This document shows, piece by piece, positions 7,331 to 16,296 of a stretch of DNA of 64,000 bases; the stretch's first letter is position 1; each line of letters begins with the position of its first letter. The translations under genes were made by a program, and so were the position numbers. The notes beneath the pieces were generated by a model that saw only the letters and a program-made list of their open reading frames with translations, was not told the DNA's origin and did not search any database. Source of the stretch: a bacterium (GTDB lineage: Bacteria; Patescibacteriota; Minisyncoccia; Minisyncoccales; JAGGSE01); the NCBI GenBank assembly GCA_021159225.1, contig JAGGSE010000232.1:1-64000 (forward strand), given 5' to 3'.

Positions 7331-8101
7331 ATGTGGTTAATGTTGGACACACCTATACCTCACCTAGAGCTACTTACGCAGTTTGGGATTTCCCACCATT
7401 TAGTACTCTTCGACGTAATTACGCAAAGTAAGAAGTGTAAACGTTTTTATAAGAAAGTAGCTAAGAAAGGACACTGGCTTACACTAGCTGGTGTGAGTGA
7501 CTTCGATGATGTTTTACCTACCCTAAGGGAGTTAAAAGTTTCCGAGGTAGTTCTACCCTACGTTCCTAATGATAGGGAAGGGACTTTAAACGTCGTTTCT
7601 CAGTTTGTGAAAGAGGTTAGAAGTAACTCTCTGTTTGGGAATTTATCCCTTATGGGTGTACCTCAGGGAAAGAATGCTACTGATTTTTTCCAGTGTTTAG
7701 TTTCTATGGCAGAGAATCCTTATATTAGTGTACTCGGTCTTAGTAAGACATCGGTAGTAACGGGTGTACTACCCACTTATTCAGCGAGTTTGCGAGAGTT
7801 ATTCGGGCGTTTTGCTGTTCTTGCGTTCCTTTGTGAGGAGTTTACCAACAGTAAGCCGGTACACATATTGGAGCTAGTTACTCCTGATGTAGAGATACCG
7901 TTTTATTTACGGCTCCCTTTTGTAAGAAGTTTTGACACTTCTTTCCCTTTTCGTCACTTCTCACCACCTGAACCTCAACAAGTGACTTCTAACGGTATTG
8001 TAGAGTGGTTAGATTACACTATCGAGCTAGAGAGTAAAGCACTTCGTCAGTGTTTAGTTTGGGTTGAGAAGTACCTTTCACTTGAAGGGATTGAGGCGTA
8101 G
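7331..8101 (+). CDS. DpdA-like transglycosylase, divergent paralogue 2
   Basis: The 256-residue protein shares the C-terminal half of the first DpdA: VPQGK (110-114), a KPVHILEL strand and SFDTSFPFR (200-208) matching SLDTSYPTR, with the putative nucleophile Asp202 kept. The N-terminal DNGAYE substrate motif of paralogue 1 is absent; the equivalent zone reads LTLAGVSDFDD. ATG 7331 is chosen because AAGGAGG ends 6 bases upstream; a GTG lies just before. It could be a second enzyme with another substrate, or a non-catalytic partner of DpdA1. The latter would resemble the eukaryotic QTRT1/QTRT2 pair, by analogy only. Confidence 0.7.
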   Translation: MWLMLDTPIPHLELLTQFGISHHLVLFDVITQSKKCKRFYKKVAKKGHWLTLAGVSDFDDVLPTLRELKVSEVVLPYVPNDREGTLNVVSQFVKEVRSNSLFGNLSLMGVPQGKNATDFFQCLVSMAENPYISVLGLSKTSVVTGVLPTYSASLRELFGRFAVLAFLCEEFTNSKPVHILELVTPDVEIPFYLRLPFVRSFDTSFPFRHFSPPEPQQVTSNGIVEWLDYTIELESKALRQCLVWVEKYLSLEGIEA

Positions 8102-8110
8102 GAGGGCCTC

Positions 8111-8326
8111 GTGAAGATAGTTGATGCTACGTGGACACCTTCCGCGAACTTGTTGTTGATTCGCTGCGGTTGCGGCAACGAATTTTGGCATCGGGCAGAT
8201 CGCTGGCGTGTTAAGTGTCCCGCTTGTGGTTTTGTCTATCATTTAGCACCATTACGTTTAAGATGGAGAAGAGAGCATACTTTGCTCTCGAAGGAGGTTT
8301 CAGATGCGTATCGTTCATATGGCTGA
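8111..8326 (+). CDS. Small zinc-ribbon protein (71 aa)
   Basis: Contains CGCG (about 19-22) and CPAC (about 36-39), the two knuckles of a zinc ribbon, followed by an Arg-rich stretch. The start GTG 8111 follows TAGGAGG. The last 23 bases overlap sbcD, so the two are probably translationally coupled. The function is not recognised. Its position next to the SbcCD pair and a DpdA gene would fit a small nucleic-acid-binding accessory, as inference. Confidence 0.6.
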   Translation: MKIVDATWTPSANLLLIRCGCGNEFWHRADRWRVKCPACGFVYHLAPLRLRWRREHTLLSKEVSDAYRSYG

Positions 8327-9281
8327 TGCACACTTGGGGTTTAGTTCTTACGGTAAGTTTGATGGAAACAAGAACATACGTGAGTACGACTTTTATCGAG
8401 CGTTTGTTACTGCTTGTGAGAAAGCCAGAGAGTTAAACCCTGATGTTGTAGTAATTGCTGGTGATTTGTTTCACGTGAGAAGACCACCCGCGCAGGCTAT
8501 AGCGGTAGCACAATCCGCTCTAGCTCTATTTGAGTGCCCTATAATTGTAGTAGCAGGAAATCACGACAACTCTATTCATCGAGTCAGTTCACCCCTTGTT
8601 ACGTTATCACTGTTACGAAACGTCGTGTTGTTTGAACAACCTTCACTTTATGAGGTTCGGGGATCTTACTTTTACTGTGTTCCATATACGGAGTCTCCAC
8701 CCAACTTCCTCGAGGCGGATTATCTTGTTGGGCATCTTCGAGACCGGCGTGTTCCTAAGTTCAAAGACTCTGCTATCGAGGTCCCTGATAAATACAAAAT
8801 CGCTATGTTAGGTGATCTTCACATGCCATTTGAAGTGTCCCAGAACACGTTTTATGCAGGAGCTTTGGAAAGGGTATCTTTTAATCAATTAGGAGTTCCC
8901 TGCGGGTTTACTTTTTATAGTGACGGAACTGCAAGGTCACGCACGTTTGTTGAGATTGAAACTCGTCCTTTCGTTGAACTAACGAAGCCCCCAGAAGATC
9001 TCGAGATGGTAAGAAATGCAGTTGTTAGATGCGTGATTCCTTCCTCTGCTTCTCTGGATTGGGTCAATCAGGTTAGAAAGGTCGCACTGCATGTTACAGT
9101 GCGAATCACTGATGAAGTTGATGTGAAGGATGACTTGGAACGTGATCTACCCATAGTAGGCTCTATTTTGGATTCGTTCCGTGAGTTTTGTCAGGCAAAT
9201 AAAACTAAGTATTCACCAGCTGCTATTAAGTTAGCAATAGAGACTTTAGAGGAAAAATCATTAGGAGGGAAGTCGTCTTGA
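8304..9281 (+). CDS. sbcD: SbcD/Mre11-type exonuclease subunit
   Basis: A calcineurin-like metallophosphoesterase that works with SbcC/Rad50 (T4 gp47/gp46) to process DNA ends and recombination intermediates. The 325 residues carry the metal-binding motifs in order: MADAHLG (6-12), AGDLFH (about 51-56), GNHDN (about 83-87) and GDLHMPF (about 170). ATG 8304 follows GAAGGAGG inside the preceding gene. It overlaps sbcC by 4 bases, so the two subunits are made together. Confidence 0.9.
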   Translation: MRIVHMADAHLGFSSYGKFDGNKNIREYDFYRAFVTACEKARELNPDVVVIAGDLFHVRRPPAQAIAVAQSALALFECPIIVVAGNHDNSIHRVSSPLVTLSLLRNVVLFEQPSLYEVRGSYFYCVPYTESPPNFLEADYLVGHLRDRRVPKFKDSAIEVPDKYKIAMLGDLHMPFEVSQNTFYAGALERVSFNQLGVPCGFTFYSDGTARSRTFVEIETRPFVELTKPPEDLEMVRNAVVRCVIPSSASLDWVNQVRKVALHVTVRITDEVDVKDDLERDLPIVGSILDSFREFCQANKTKYSPAAIKLAIETLEEKSLGGKSS

Positions 9282-10678
9282 AGATATCAAATGTACGATT
9301 AGTGAATTTTAACTGTTATGAGGACTCTGAATTTACGTTCACTTCTGGCTTAAACGTTGTGGTGCTTCCTAATGGCGGTGGTAAGTCTTCATTGATTGAA
9401 GGGATTAGTTTTGCTATCTACGGGTCCAGAGTCCTTGACGAAAGTACAGAGTCTTATATTAGAGAGGGCTCAGTTGGAGCTTCTCTTGTTAAGTTAGAAG
9501 GAGAATTTCGAGGTGTTCCTTTCTCCTTGACACGTCACTTGAAACCTTCCCGTGTCAATTTTAAGTACGGCGATGTTCAGATCAAGAAGTTAAACGAGCT
9601 TTCTGGTTTTTGGAGGGATAAGCTTGTTCCCGCGGCGCTTTTTAAGGCGACGATTTGTTGCAATCAGCGTGAGGCAGCACTACTTGCTCAAGCTAAACCT
9701 CCATTGCGAAGGAAGATGATTTCCGAGCTACTTCGCCTCGATGTAGTAACGGAGGCGATTAATTCGTTAACTTCTCCCGGAGTTCGTAGCGTATCTACTG
9801 TTTCTGAGGAACAGATTACTTCTCTTCAGAAGGAGTTAGATGAACTAGCGGCTGTTGACGTTTCCCGCGAGAATTTTCATCGCGAACAATTGTACCTCTT
9901 AGAGCAAGAAGCTCGGGAGAAGCCGGATGTTGTAAGTGAACGGCAGAAGCTCACTCAGAGAATGACTACTTTGTCTTATTTGGTCGAGTTACTTACTAAA
10001 GTTAGTAACGTGCAGAGTACTAGTTGCCCCGTGTGTGGCTCTACTCAATTTGATCGTAGCGTGGTTCAGGGTAGACTTACTCAGGTCCAGGAGGAATTAG
10101 CCAACGTTCGTAGTCAACTCGCACAGTTACCTATGGCAGTAACGTTAACAGAGGAACAGCGTCGCCGAATTGATCGAAGCCTTACTGTAGAAGATCACAA
10201 GACTATGTTAGCTTTAATCGAGCGGAAGAAGGCTTGCGAGACTTCTCTTGCTAGTCTACTCGAACTCCGTGAACAGTTGTTAAGAAGTCAAACAGTGTTG
10301 CAAGCTCGCGCTGCTCTTCGAGACTTTTTGGACAGTGTGTCTGTTCCTTTATTAAACTCGGTTTCTACACTAGCGTCGAAGTTACTGACTGGCTCACCAT
10401 TTAGAGAAGTTACTCTTACACCATCTTTCGATTTAGTGGTAGATGGACGCCCTTTTGGCAAGTTATCGGTGGGTCAACGTGATTTTGTTGCTACTGTATT
10501 CCGTGTTGCTGTTTCCTATATCACTTCCGCGCTTCATGGCGTAGAACAGTTCCCTTTACTCCTCGACTCCATTGGGGATTCTTTGGATGAGACCTTCTTT
10601 AGTCTGTTGATGTCTTTGTTGTCTTCTGAAGTGGTTAAACTGTTCCCTCAGGTAATTCTAACAACACATCATGCGTGA
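9278..10678 (+). CDS. sbcC: SbcC/Rad50-type ATPase subunit, short coiled coil
   Basis: The ABC-type ATPase partner of SbcD. Residues 31-38 (PNGGGKSS) are the Walker A loop. CPVC at about 249-252 is the zinc hook in the middle of the coiled coil. LSVGQRDF (about 396) is the signature motif and LLLDS (about 427) the Walker B strand, followed by an H-loop (THHA) at the very end. At 466 residues it is less than half the size of SbcC proteins, so the coiled-coil arms are short, as in phage gp46-type proteins. The start is TTG 9278, overlapping the sbcD stop (TTGA), after TAGGAGG. Confidence 0.88.
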   Translation: MKISNVRLVNFNCYEDSEFTFTSGLNVVVLPNGGGKSSLIEGISFAIYGSRVLDESTESYIREGSVGASLVKLEGEFRGVPFSLTRHLKPSRVNFKYGDVQIKKLNELSGFWRDKLVPAALFKATICCNQREAALLAQAKPPLRRKMISELLRLDVVTEAINSLTSPGVRSVSTVSEEQITSLQKELDELAAVDVSRENFHREQLYLLEQEAREKPDVVSERQKLTQRMTTLSYLVELLTKVSNVQSTSCPVCGSTQFDRSVVQGRLTQVQEELANVRSQLAQLPMAVTLTEEQRRRIDRSLTVEDHKTMLALIERKKACETSLASLLELREQLLRSQTVLQARAALRDFLDSVSVPLLNSVSTLASKLLTGSPFREVTLTPSFDLVVDGRPFGKLSVGQRDFVATVFRVAVSYITSALHGVEQFPLLLDSIGDSLDETFFSLLMSLLSSEVVKLFPQVILTTHHA

Positions 10679-11670
10679 TGTTACAGCGAGGTGAATTTTA
10701 TTTGCTAAATTACGGAGCTAGGAGAGCTTATCAGATTGAGAACCCCTCTATGTGTAGGGGGTTTTTCAGTTTTGTCGACTCGCGCTGTCTTAGTTGTCCT
10801 TTCCACGTTGAGTGCGAGTCAATCGCACTGACGGAATTTGGTTACGCTGGGCGTCCTGAAACTCTTTTAAAGGAGTACTTTTATGCTATGCCCTTCTTTT
10901 ATAAGGTTTTGTTACCTGAGAAAGTCTCGTACTTTTACCCTTATCTAGTTCCGAAACATCTTCCTTTTAAAATGCAACGTATAATAAGGCGACAGTTACG
11001 CGTTGTTTATAAGATGTACTTGTATCAAGATGTCCTGCGTTATTGGCGCGTCTTTGCTCTTAAAGAGGAAAATATGATTAACTATTATTCTAAGTTACCC
11101 CAAGTCGTTCCTTACTTTGAATGGTTTTCGGACGATCAGGTTAAACGTATTTCGCTCACGTTGCGCTCTCTGATCTCTCGAACGGGTAAGAATACCCCTT
11201 TCTGTGTCATTACTATTGAATCGTCTGGCTGGTTGTGTTACAACATTAAGGCTTTGATGGCGTTTAAGTATGCGCCAGATGCTTTTTATTGGATCGACCT
11301 TGCGGACCCCGAGAGCGAAGAGATCCGACAAGCTATGTCTTCTGTAGTTTCGGATGACTTAAGTAGGAACCAGATCGAGTTCCCTTTATTGAAGATCTCG
11401 TGCGCTGTTGTTTGGTTAGTTTCACGACATTCATTTCTTCGTGTGCTGGCTTGGATTAAGCGGAATGAGAACTTTGTGAAGTACGTAGTTGTTTTGTTCA
11501 ACGATTTTCGTTATTTTAAACTATTACAGTGTGTTATGTTCCCATTGATGTTTTCAGCTAGTACTAGTCAGAGTCACTATTCTTACATGGCCCTTTTCAA
11601 GGTGGTTAGGAAAGGAAAGTCGTTAGAGATACGAGGAGATGCACTAAAGGAGGTTTTTAATGAAAGTTAG
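10678..11670 (+). CDS. Hypothetical protein with N-terminal Cys motif (330 aa)
   Basis: I do not recognise the family. Residues about 27-47 hold four cysteines in the pattern C-x10-C-x2-C-x5-C, compatible with a metal site. The middle is rich in aromatic and basic residues. The C-terminal half has alternating hydrophobic strands (CFVITIES, FYWIDLADPE, VKYVVVLFNDF) suggesting an alpha/beta nucleotide-binding or nuclease-like fold. Start ATG 10678 overlaps the sbcC stop (TGATG), so it is translationally coupled. Its place between SbcC and a UvsW-like helicase suggests a recombination or repair role, as inference. Confidence 0.6.
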   Translation: MLQRGEFYLLNYGARRAYQIENPSMCRGFFSFVDSRCLSCPFHVECESIALTEFGYAGRPETLLKEYFYAMPFFYKVLLPEKVSYFYPYLVPKHLPFKMQRIIRRQLRVVYKMYLYQDVLRYWRVFALKEENMINYYSKLPQVVPYFEWFSDDQVKRISLTLRSLISRTGKNTPFCVITIESSGWLCYNIKALMAFKYAPDAFYWIDLADPESEEIRQAMSSVVSDDLSRNQIEFPLLKISCAVVWLVSRHSFLRVLAWIKRNENFVKYVVVLFNDFRYFKLLQCVMFPLMFSASTSQSHYSYMALFKVVRKGKSLEIRGDALKEVFNES

Positions 11671-13000
11671 AGTTAAGGGCCCGCTTGCTGAGGTAATAGA
11701 AGCTTCTGAAGTTGAGAAGGACTTAGTTAAGAGCGCACTTTCATTTCCTGTTTCTTCAATGAGGATTAAGTATGAACCTCATAAGGGACGGCACGTTTCG
11801 TGGTCCTCCGATAAGAAGGAGTATTTCTTTGAGAATCGTTATTTCCCGTCTCCCTTTCTGAGTTTGTTCCCTTCTTCCATCAAGTTGGAAGTTGAAGATG
11901 ATACTACTGAATGTACTCCTCTCTCTTTAGATGACCTTCCTTACGAGCTTAAACCATTTCAGCGAACTGCGCTAGATAACATTCTTTCCAAGCGATCAGC
12001 TCTTGTAGTGGGCCCTACATCGATTGGTAAGACTTACTTGATCGGAGCCCTTGTTTATGCTTTCCGCAATTCTAAAGTCTTGATCCTTGTCCATAACAAG
12101 GGCCTCGCTAAACAGAATTATGAACGACTACGGGACTGGATGCCTCAACTAGAGTTCGGGCGCGTTTTTGGAGGACGAAAAGAGTTCGATAGTCAGATAG
12201 TAGTTGCTACATTTCAGAGCTTACGTTCTCTTCCTTTTAAGGCTGATGTGGTACTAGTAGATGAGTGTGTCCATGCGCTAGCACCTAGTTATATTCAGAC
12301 TCTGATGCATACAGAAGCGCCTCGTTGGTATGGATTTACAGCGACTCCTTCTGGTCGGAGCGATCGACTTGATGAGAAATTGAGAGTTCTCTTTGGGGAC
12401 CGGGTTGATGTGGCAGATCTTTCTGTGGGTTTGAAGGAGAAGTTGTTGTGCCCTGTTGATTTTTACGTTCTAAAGTATTCAAACAAGCGTTATCCCGTAC
12501 CTGGTTGGCGCTTACAAGACAGTAATTGGATCTATCAGCAGTTCGTAGCTTTAGATCAGGATCGTAACGCTTTGATTAAATTACTGTGTGATTTAGAGCT
12601 CCAACGTACACAGAAAGTAGTTTTGGTCTTAGTTCATCGAATGAACCATTTAGAGCAGTTAAAGAGTTTGATACCTGGGAGTTTGACTGTGAGTTATAAG
12701 TCCAGGTTGGAAGAAAGGGAGGCAGCTAGGAAGTTAGAAAGAGGTGTTTTGGTTGCCACTCGTGTTATTGAGGAAGGCGTTGATAATCACTCGATTTATT
12801 CGATAATAAATGCGGCATGTGTGAGATCTCAGATTGCTATAATTCAACGAATTGGACGTGGTCTTCGATTTGAAGAGGGTAAACGACTAGCTTTTTTTGA
12901 TATATGGGACCAGTTCCCTCCTGTTCTCCGATCACAAGGTAATTTCAGAATTGCTTTGTATAAAAGGTTTGGAGATGTTCACGTACTTGACCCAGCTTGA
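11660..13000 (+). CDS. UvsW-like superfamily II DNA helicase
   Basis: An SF2 helicase of 446 residues. The motifs are KPFQRTALDNI (Q-like region), GPTSIGKT (about 118, Walker A), DECVH (about 201, DExH box), FTATPSGRSDR (motif III region), VATRVIEEGVD (motif V) and QRIGRGLRF (motif VI). In T4, UvsW unwinds branched DNA and R-loops and controls the switch to recombination-dependent replication; the same role is likely here next to SbcCD. ATG 11660 follows AAAGGAGG inside the previous gene. Confidence 0.88.
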   Translation: MKVRVKGPLAEVIEASEVEKDLVKSALSFPVSSMRIKYEPHKGRHVSWSSDKKEYFFENRYFPSPFLSLFPSSIKLEVEDDTTECTPLSLDDLPYELKPFQRTALDNILSKRSALVVGPTSIGKTYLIGALVYAFRNSKVLILVHNKGLAKQNYERLRDWMPQLEFGRVFGGRKEFDSQIVVATFQSLRSLPFKADVVLVDECVHALAPSYIQTLMHTEAPRWYGFTATPSGRSDRLDEKLRVLFGDRVDVADLSVGLKEKLLCPVDFYVLKYSNKRYPVPGWRLQDSNWIYQQFVALDQDRNALIKLLCDLELQRTQKVVLVLVHRMNHLEQLKSLIPGSLTVSYKSRLEEREAARKLERGVLVATRVIEEGVDNHSIYSIINAACVRSQIAIIQRIGRGLRFEEGKRLAFFDIWDQFPPVLRSQGNFRIALYKRFGDVHVLDPA

Positions 13001-13271
13001 GCTCCAGGACCTAGCTGCAGACCTAGTTTTTGTATTGAGAAGAGTTTATCCCCGCTTTGGTATAGAGTTATTTGACAACCTTAAGTCTGTTAAGCAGTTA
13101 ATGCGGTTGAATAATTATTTGAAAGAGTATGGTATACGACAGTTGGCCCCTCGTTATTTCGAGGAGATAATTCGAGAGACTTCCTTCAGTGACTGGAGGT
13201 TGATTTTGCAGTACGCTTCTCGTAAAAGTTCCGTTGTTGGGTTCTTCCGACGTGTTATGGAGGTAGTATGA
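12975..13271 (+). CDS. Small hypothetical protein (98 aa) before the replicative helicase
   Basis: Starts at ATG 12975 inside the end of the UvsW-like gene and ends 4 bases into the DnaB-like gene, so it is coupled on both sides. The product is predicted all-helical and basic, with leucine-rich heptads. No family is recognised. The position just before the replicative helicase is where some phages carry helicase-loader or accessory proteins; that is a guess from context. Confidence 0.55.
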   Translation: MFTYLTQLELQDLAADLVFVLRRVYPRFGIELFDNLKSVKQLMRLNNYLKEYGIRQLAPRYFEEIIRETSFSDWRLILQYASRKSSVVGFFRRVMEVV

Positions 13272-14650
13272 AGGAAGTTTGGGTCCTTGTTTATTTCGTT
13301 ACGGTACGAGATGTTGAGCTGCTCCTGATGGTTGAGGAACAAGATTTTGTTCAGCCGGTTTACCAATTCCTTTTCCGAGCGATCCGAGATTTGATTCTTC
13401 AGTATAAGACCCTACCACACCCTGAAGTGGTCTTGAACGCCTTTAAGGAGATATCTCAGCAGAAGTTAACCCCAGAAGAGTTGCAGCTGGCTTCTGAGTT
13501 TTTTACTGAGTGGTCTGAGTGTACTTGGCAAGAAGGAGATAGGAAGTACATTGCTGAAGAAATTCTTAAGTGGGTTAAATTCAGACGTGCTCAAAGGTAT
13601 CTGCAAAAAGCTTCCCAGTTACTCACAAAGGGTAAAGTTGATCAACTTCCCTCTCTATTTAAGAATCTGGCAATCTTAGAGAAGTCTACTGGCGTGCTTG
13701 ATTTGAGTGACGACATTTCAAAGAGGATCGAGCACTGGCAATCACTTCGTCAACGTTTGGGAGTTCCTACTCCTTTTGAACTTGGGACTTTTCGGTTTGT
13801 CTTGCCTGGAGAGGTTGCTCTTATCATTGCGCCACCTAAAGTGGGAAAGTCTTATTTATTGAACTGGATCGGAGCGCATGCACTTGTGGTAGGGAAGGTT
13901 AAGGTTATTCATTTTACTTTAGAAATGCCCGCTATTGAGGTCGCTATGCGGTACGACCTTACCTTAGTGAATCAGTTTGGGCAGTCCCCGCTCCGGATTT
14001 CCGAGGAGAATTACGCGAAGAATGCTACTTTAATAGAACGCTATCTAAAGTATTTTTTACGACCTCCAGCAGCTCTTAAGTTAGTAGATATTCCTTCTAA
14101 GAGAGCCTCGTTCTCAGCGATTGAGGCGAAGTATGATCAGTTGTGTGATGTAATTGGTGACTCTTTTGATTTAGTTCTGATTGATTATGCGAATTTGATT
14201 AAATCTGAGAACATCTCAGATCGTTCAAGGTTGTATGCAGTAGGGACGGATGTATTTGAATGGTTACACGATTTTGCTAAAGAGAAAAATGTTGCTTTGT
14301 GGACAATTGCGCGAACTACTAGAGAAGCTATGAAGATGCAGGAAGCAAATCGGTTAAAGAGCGGACTTAAAGAGAGAATTAAGGGTTCACAGATTGGACA
14401 TAGTTATGCGATTATTTATGATTGTGATCACGTTATTACTATGTCTGACCTAACTCAGTTTACCGAGTCGGCAGTTCTTGCCAGTCGGATTTTTGATATC
14501 TCTCTTGACTATTCAAGAAGGTGCTCATCCTATTACGGATGCCAGGTCGAGCTTCATTATCCTACGGCTACTTTTTACTGTCCCCCTATTACTAAAATTG
14601 ATAAGGCTAAGATACCCCGGTCCTTTCCGGAGAGTAGAAATGACTACTGA
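13268..14650 (+). CDS. DnaB-family replicative DNA helicase
   Basis: The 460-residue protein has a helical N-terminal domain (about 1-110), a linker, and a RecA-fold ATPase. The ATPase has Walker A APPKVGKS (about 188), Walker B LVLIDYANL (about 302) and an arginine-finger-like region (TIARTTREA, KGSQIGHSY) as in DnaB and T4 gp41. It should unwind the fork as a hexamer together with the primase encoded next. Start ATG 13268 follows GGAGG and overlaps the previous stop. The final 11 bases overlap the primase gene. Confidence 0.87.
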   Translation: MKEVWVLVYFVTVRDVELLLMVEEQDFVQPVYQFLFRAIRDLILQYKTLPHPEVVLNAFKEISQQKLTPEELQLASEFFTEWSECTWQEGDRKYIAEEILKWVKFRRAQRYLQKASQLLTKGKVDQLPSLFKNLAILEKSTGVLDLSDDISKRIEHWQSLRQRLGVPTPFELGTFRFVLPGEVALIIAPPKVGKSYLLNWIGAHALVVGKVKVIHFTLEMPAIEVAMRYDLTLVNQFGQSPLRISEENYAKNATLIERYLKYFLRPPAALKLVDIPSKRASFSAIEAKYDQLCDVIGDSFDLVLIDYANLIKSENISDRSRLYAVGTDVFEWLHDFAKEKNVALWTIARTTREAMKMQEANRLKSGLKERIKGSQIGHSYAIIYDCDHVITMSDLTQFTESAVLASRIFDISLDYSRRCSSYYGCQVELHYPTATFYCPPITKIDKAKIPRSFPESRNDY

Positions 14651-15461
14651 ATGGGAACGATACTATTGCCCTTTTTGCCATTATAGAGGAAAGTCTCCTG
14701 ATGTAAAAGGGAAGTTGTATGTAAATTGGGCAGCTAAACGCTATCTTTGTTTTCGATGTGGTAGTAAAGGTCGTTCATCTGAGTTGGACCGAAAGTCTTT
14801 AGTTCCTTACCGAGGATTTCTGAGTTCGGGACACACTGACTCTTCTTCAACTTGGGATCCTCGTAGGTTTGTTGAGTATAGTTTGACAGAGGTTCGAGAT
14901 CAATTCCCCGAAGTTTATCGTCTTCTTGAGAGGAAACACGCACTCGATCGTTTTCAGAAGGTGAACTTAGTTTTCTTTACTCAGGGTTATGGTTTAGTGA
15001 TTCCTATAGATCAGGATAATTTTCAGATTCGCCTGTTTTCTAGTGCACCTGACGCACCGAAGTATTTGACTAAGAAGGGATTCCGTAAGAACGGGGTTTT
15101 GCTAGGTGCTGATAAGCTAGTTGGAGACTTTGCGATTTTTGTTGAAGGTATTTTTGATTATTATCGTTTGGAAGGTTTGGCCGTTTGTGTTTTTGGACAC
15201 TTTATTTCTTCGTCTGTAACTAACCAACTCTTAGCAAAGGGGGTTAGGAAGTTCCTTGTATTTTGGGATGATGATTCGTGGGAAGAATCAGTGAGAGCAG
15301 CTGTAGAACTCTATCAGACCTACTTAGTGAAGACTTACGCCGTTTTCTGTTTAGACGGATCTCCTTCAGATACTTCTCAACTGTGGGACTCCCCGTGTTT
15401 GGAGGTGACCTCGGGTTCTTTTATGAGTTTAAGAGAATTTGTGTATAAGGAGGTAGCATGA
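14640..15461 (+). CDS. DnaG-type DNA primase
   Basis: Makes RNA primers at the fork. The 273 residues contain an N-terminal zinc ribbon of the CHC2 kind (C10, C13, C37, C40). A TOPRIM domain follows, with its conserved Glu in FVEGIFDYY (about 168) and the acidic pair in FWDDDSW (about 210). The more upstream in-frame start near 14478 lies wholly inside the helicase gene and lacks a ribosome binding site, so ATG 14640 is chosen. The protein is shorter than bacterial DnaG, lacking a helicase-interaction domain, as in other phage primases. Confidence 0.85.
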   Translation: MTTEWERYYCPFCHYRGKSPDVKGKLYVNWAAKRYLCFRCGSKGRSSELDRKSLVPYRGFLSSGHTDSSSTWDPRRFVEYSLTEVRDQFPEVYRLLERKHALDRFQKVNLVFFTQGYGLVIPIDQDNFQIRLFSSAPDAPKYLTKKGFRKNGVLLGADKLVGDFAIFVEGIFDYYRLEGLAVCVFGHFISSSVTNQLLAKGVRKFLVFWDDDSWEESVRAAVELYQTYLVKTYAVFCLDGSPSDTSQLWDSPCLEVTSGSFMSLREFVYKEVA

Positions 15462-16282
15462 GCGTTCCTGATGTACAATCACGAAGTGAAGGATTTCCTA
15501 AAGTTTACTTACCTTGGGTAGGAGTCGAGGGTATCCGGTACCCTGTTTACGTTTACTACCCTCTTACTGAAATATTTATGCAAACACTTGGAAGTTTTAA
15601 TGTGTATTGTTCTTTAAACCCGGAAGTGAAAGGCGTTCATATGTCGCGTTTTTACGAGGTAATTCAGGACGTCTTTTCTGAGAAGAAGTTGTTAACCCAA
15701 AACGTTTCCGACACGTTAGGTGCAGTTACAGGTCGATTAGAGAACGAGAATGCACGAGTAGAGGTATCTTTTACTTATTTAGTTTCTACTACTGCTCCTG
15801 TGAGTGAGATCGATCAGTTTCTACCCGTTGAAGTTAAAGTTACAGGTATTAGGATGAAAGGGTACCCTGATTATATACTGATAAGTGTTGACGTTCCTTA
15901 CACGTCATTATGTCCTTGTAGTAAGGAAATTTCTCAGTTTGGAGCGCATAATCAGCGATCAGTTGCCTCTGTCACAGTTACCACTCCCCCCAACAACGAG
16001 GTCCTGTTTGAAGATTTAGTGGGTGTGGTCGAAAATGTCGCTAGCGCGCCAATCAGGGAATGCTTGAAGCGGGTTGATGAGAAATACGTAACAGAGCGTG
16101 CTTATTTGAACCCTGTTTTTGTAGAGGATATGGTTCGGTTGATTGGTCTTGAACTCGAAAAGCGTGCGCTCCCTTACCTGATTAAAGTTACTCATTTCGA
16201 GAGTATTCATGCACACAACGCTGTCGCGTTTGCTTGGTCATCGGATTTTAATTTTGCGCTGTTTAACTATTTAGGTAACTGA
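15458..16282 (+). CDS. folE2: GTP cyclohydrolase I type IB (FolE2)
   Basis: Converts GTP to dihydroneopterin triphosphate, the first step of both folate and 7-deazaguanine synthesis. The diagnostic motif CPCSKEIS followed by GAHNQRS (about 152-168) holds the metal-binding cysteine, and KGVHMSRF (about 57-64) contains the conserved catalytic region. Length 274 suits the family. The start ATG 15458 follows AAGGAGG and overlaps the primase stop. With QueC and QueE it points to preQ0 production. Using the metal-flexible IB enzyme rather than zinc-dependent FolE may help under zinc limitation. Confidence 0.9.
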   Translation: MSVPDVQSRSEGFPKVYLPWVGVEGIRYPVYVYYPLTEIFMQTLGSFNVYCSLNPEVKGVHMSRFYEVIQDVFSEKKLLTQNVSDTLGAVTGRLENENARVEVSFTYLVSTTAPVSEIDQFLPVEVKVTGIRMKGYPDYILISVDVPYTSLCPCSKEISQFGAHNQRSVASVTVTTPPNNEVLFEDLVGVVENVASAPIRECLKRVDEKYVTERAYLNPVFVEDMVRLIGLELEKRALPYLIKVTHFESIHAHNAVAFAWSSDFNFALFNYLGN

Positions 16283-16296
16283 AAGGAGGTTAGGTA

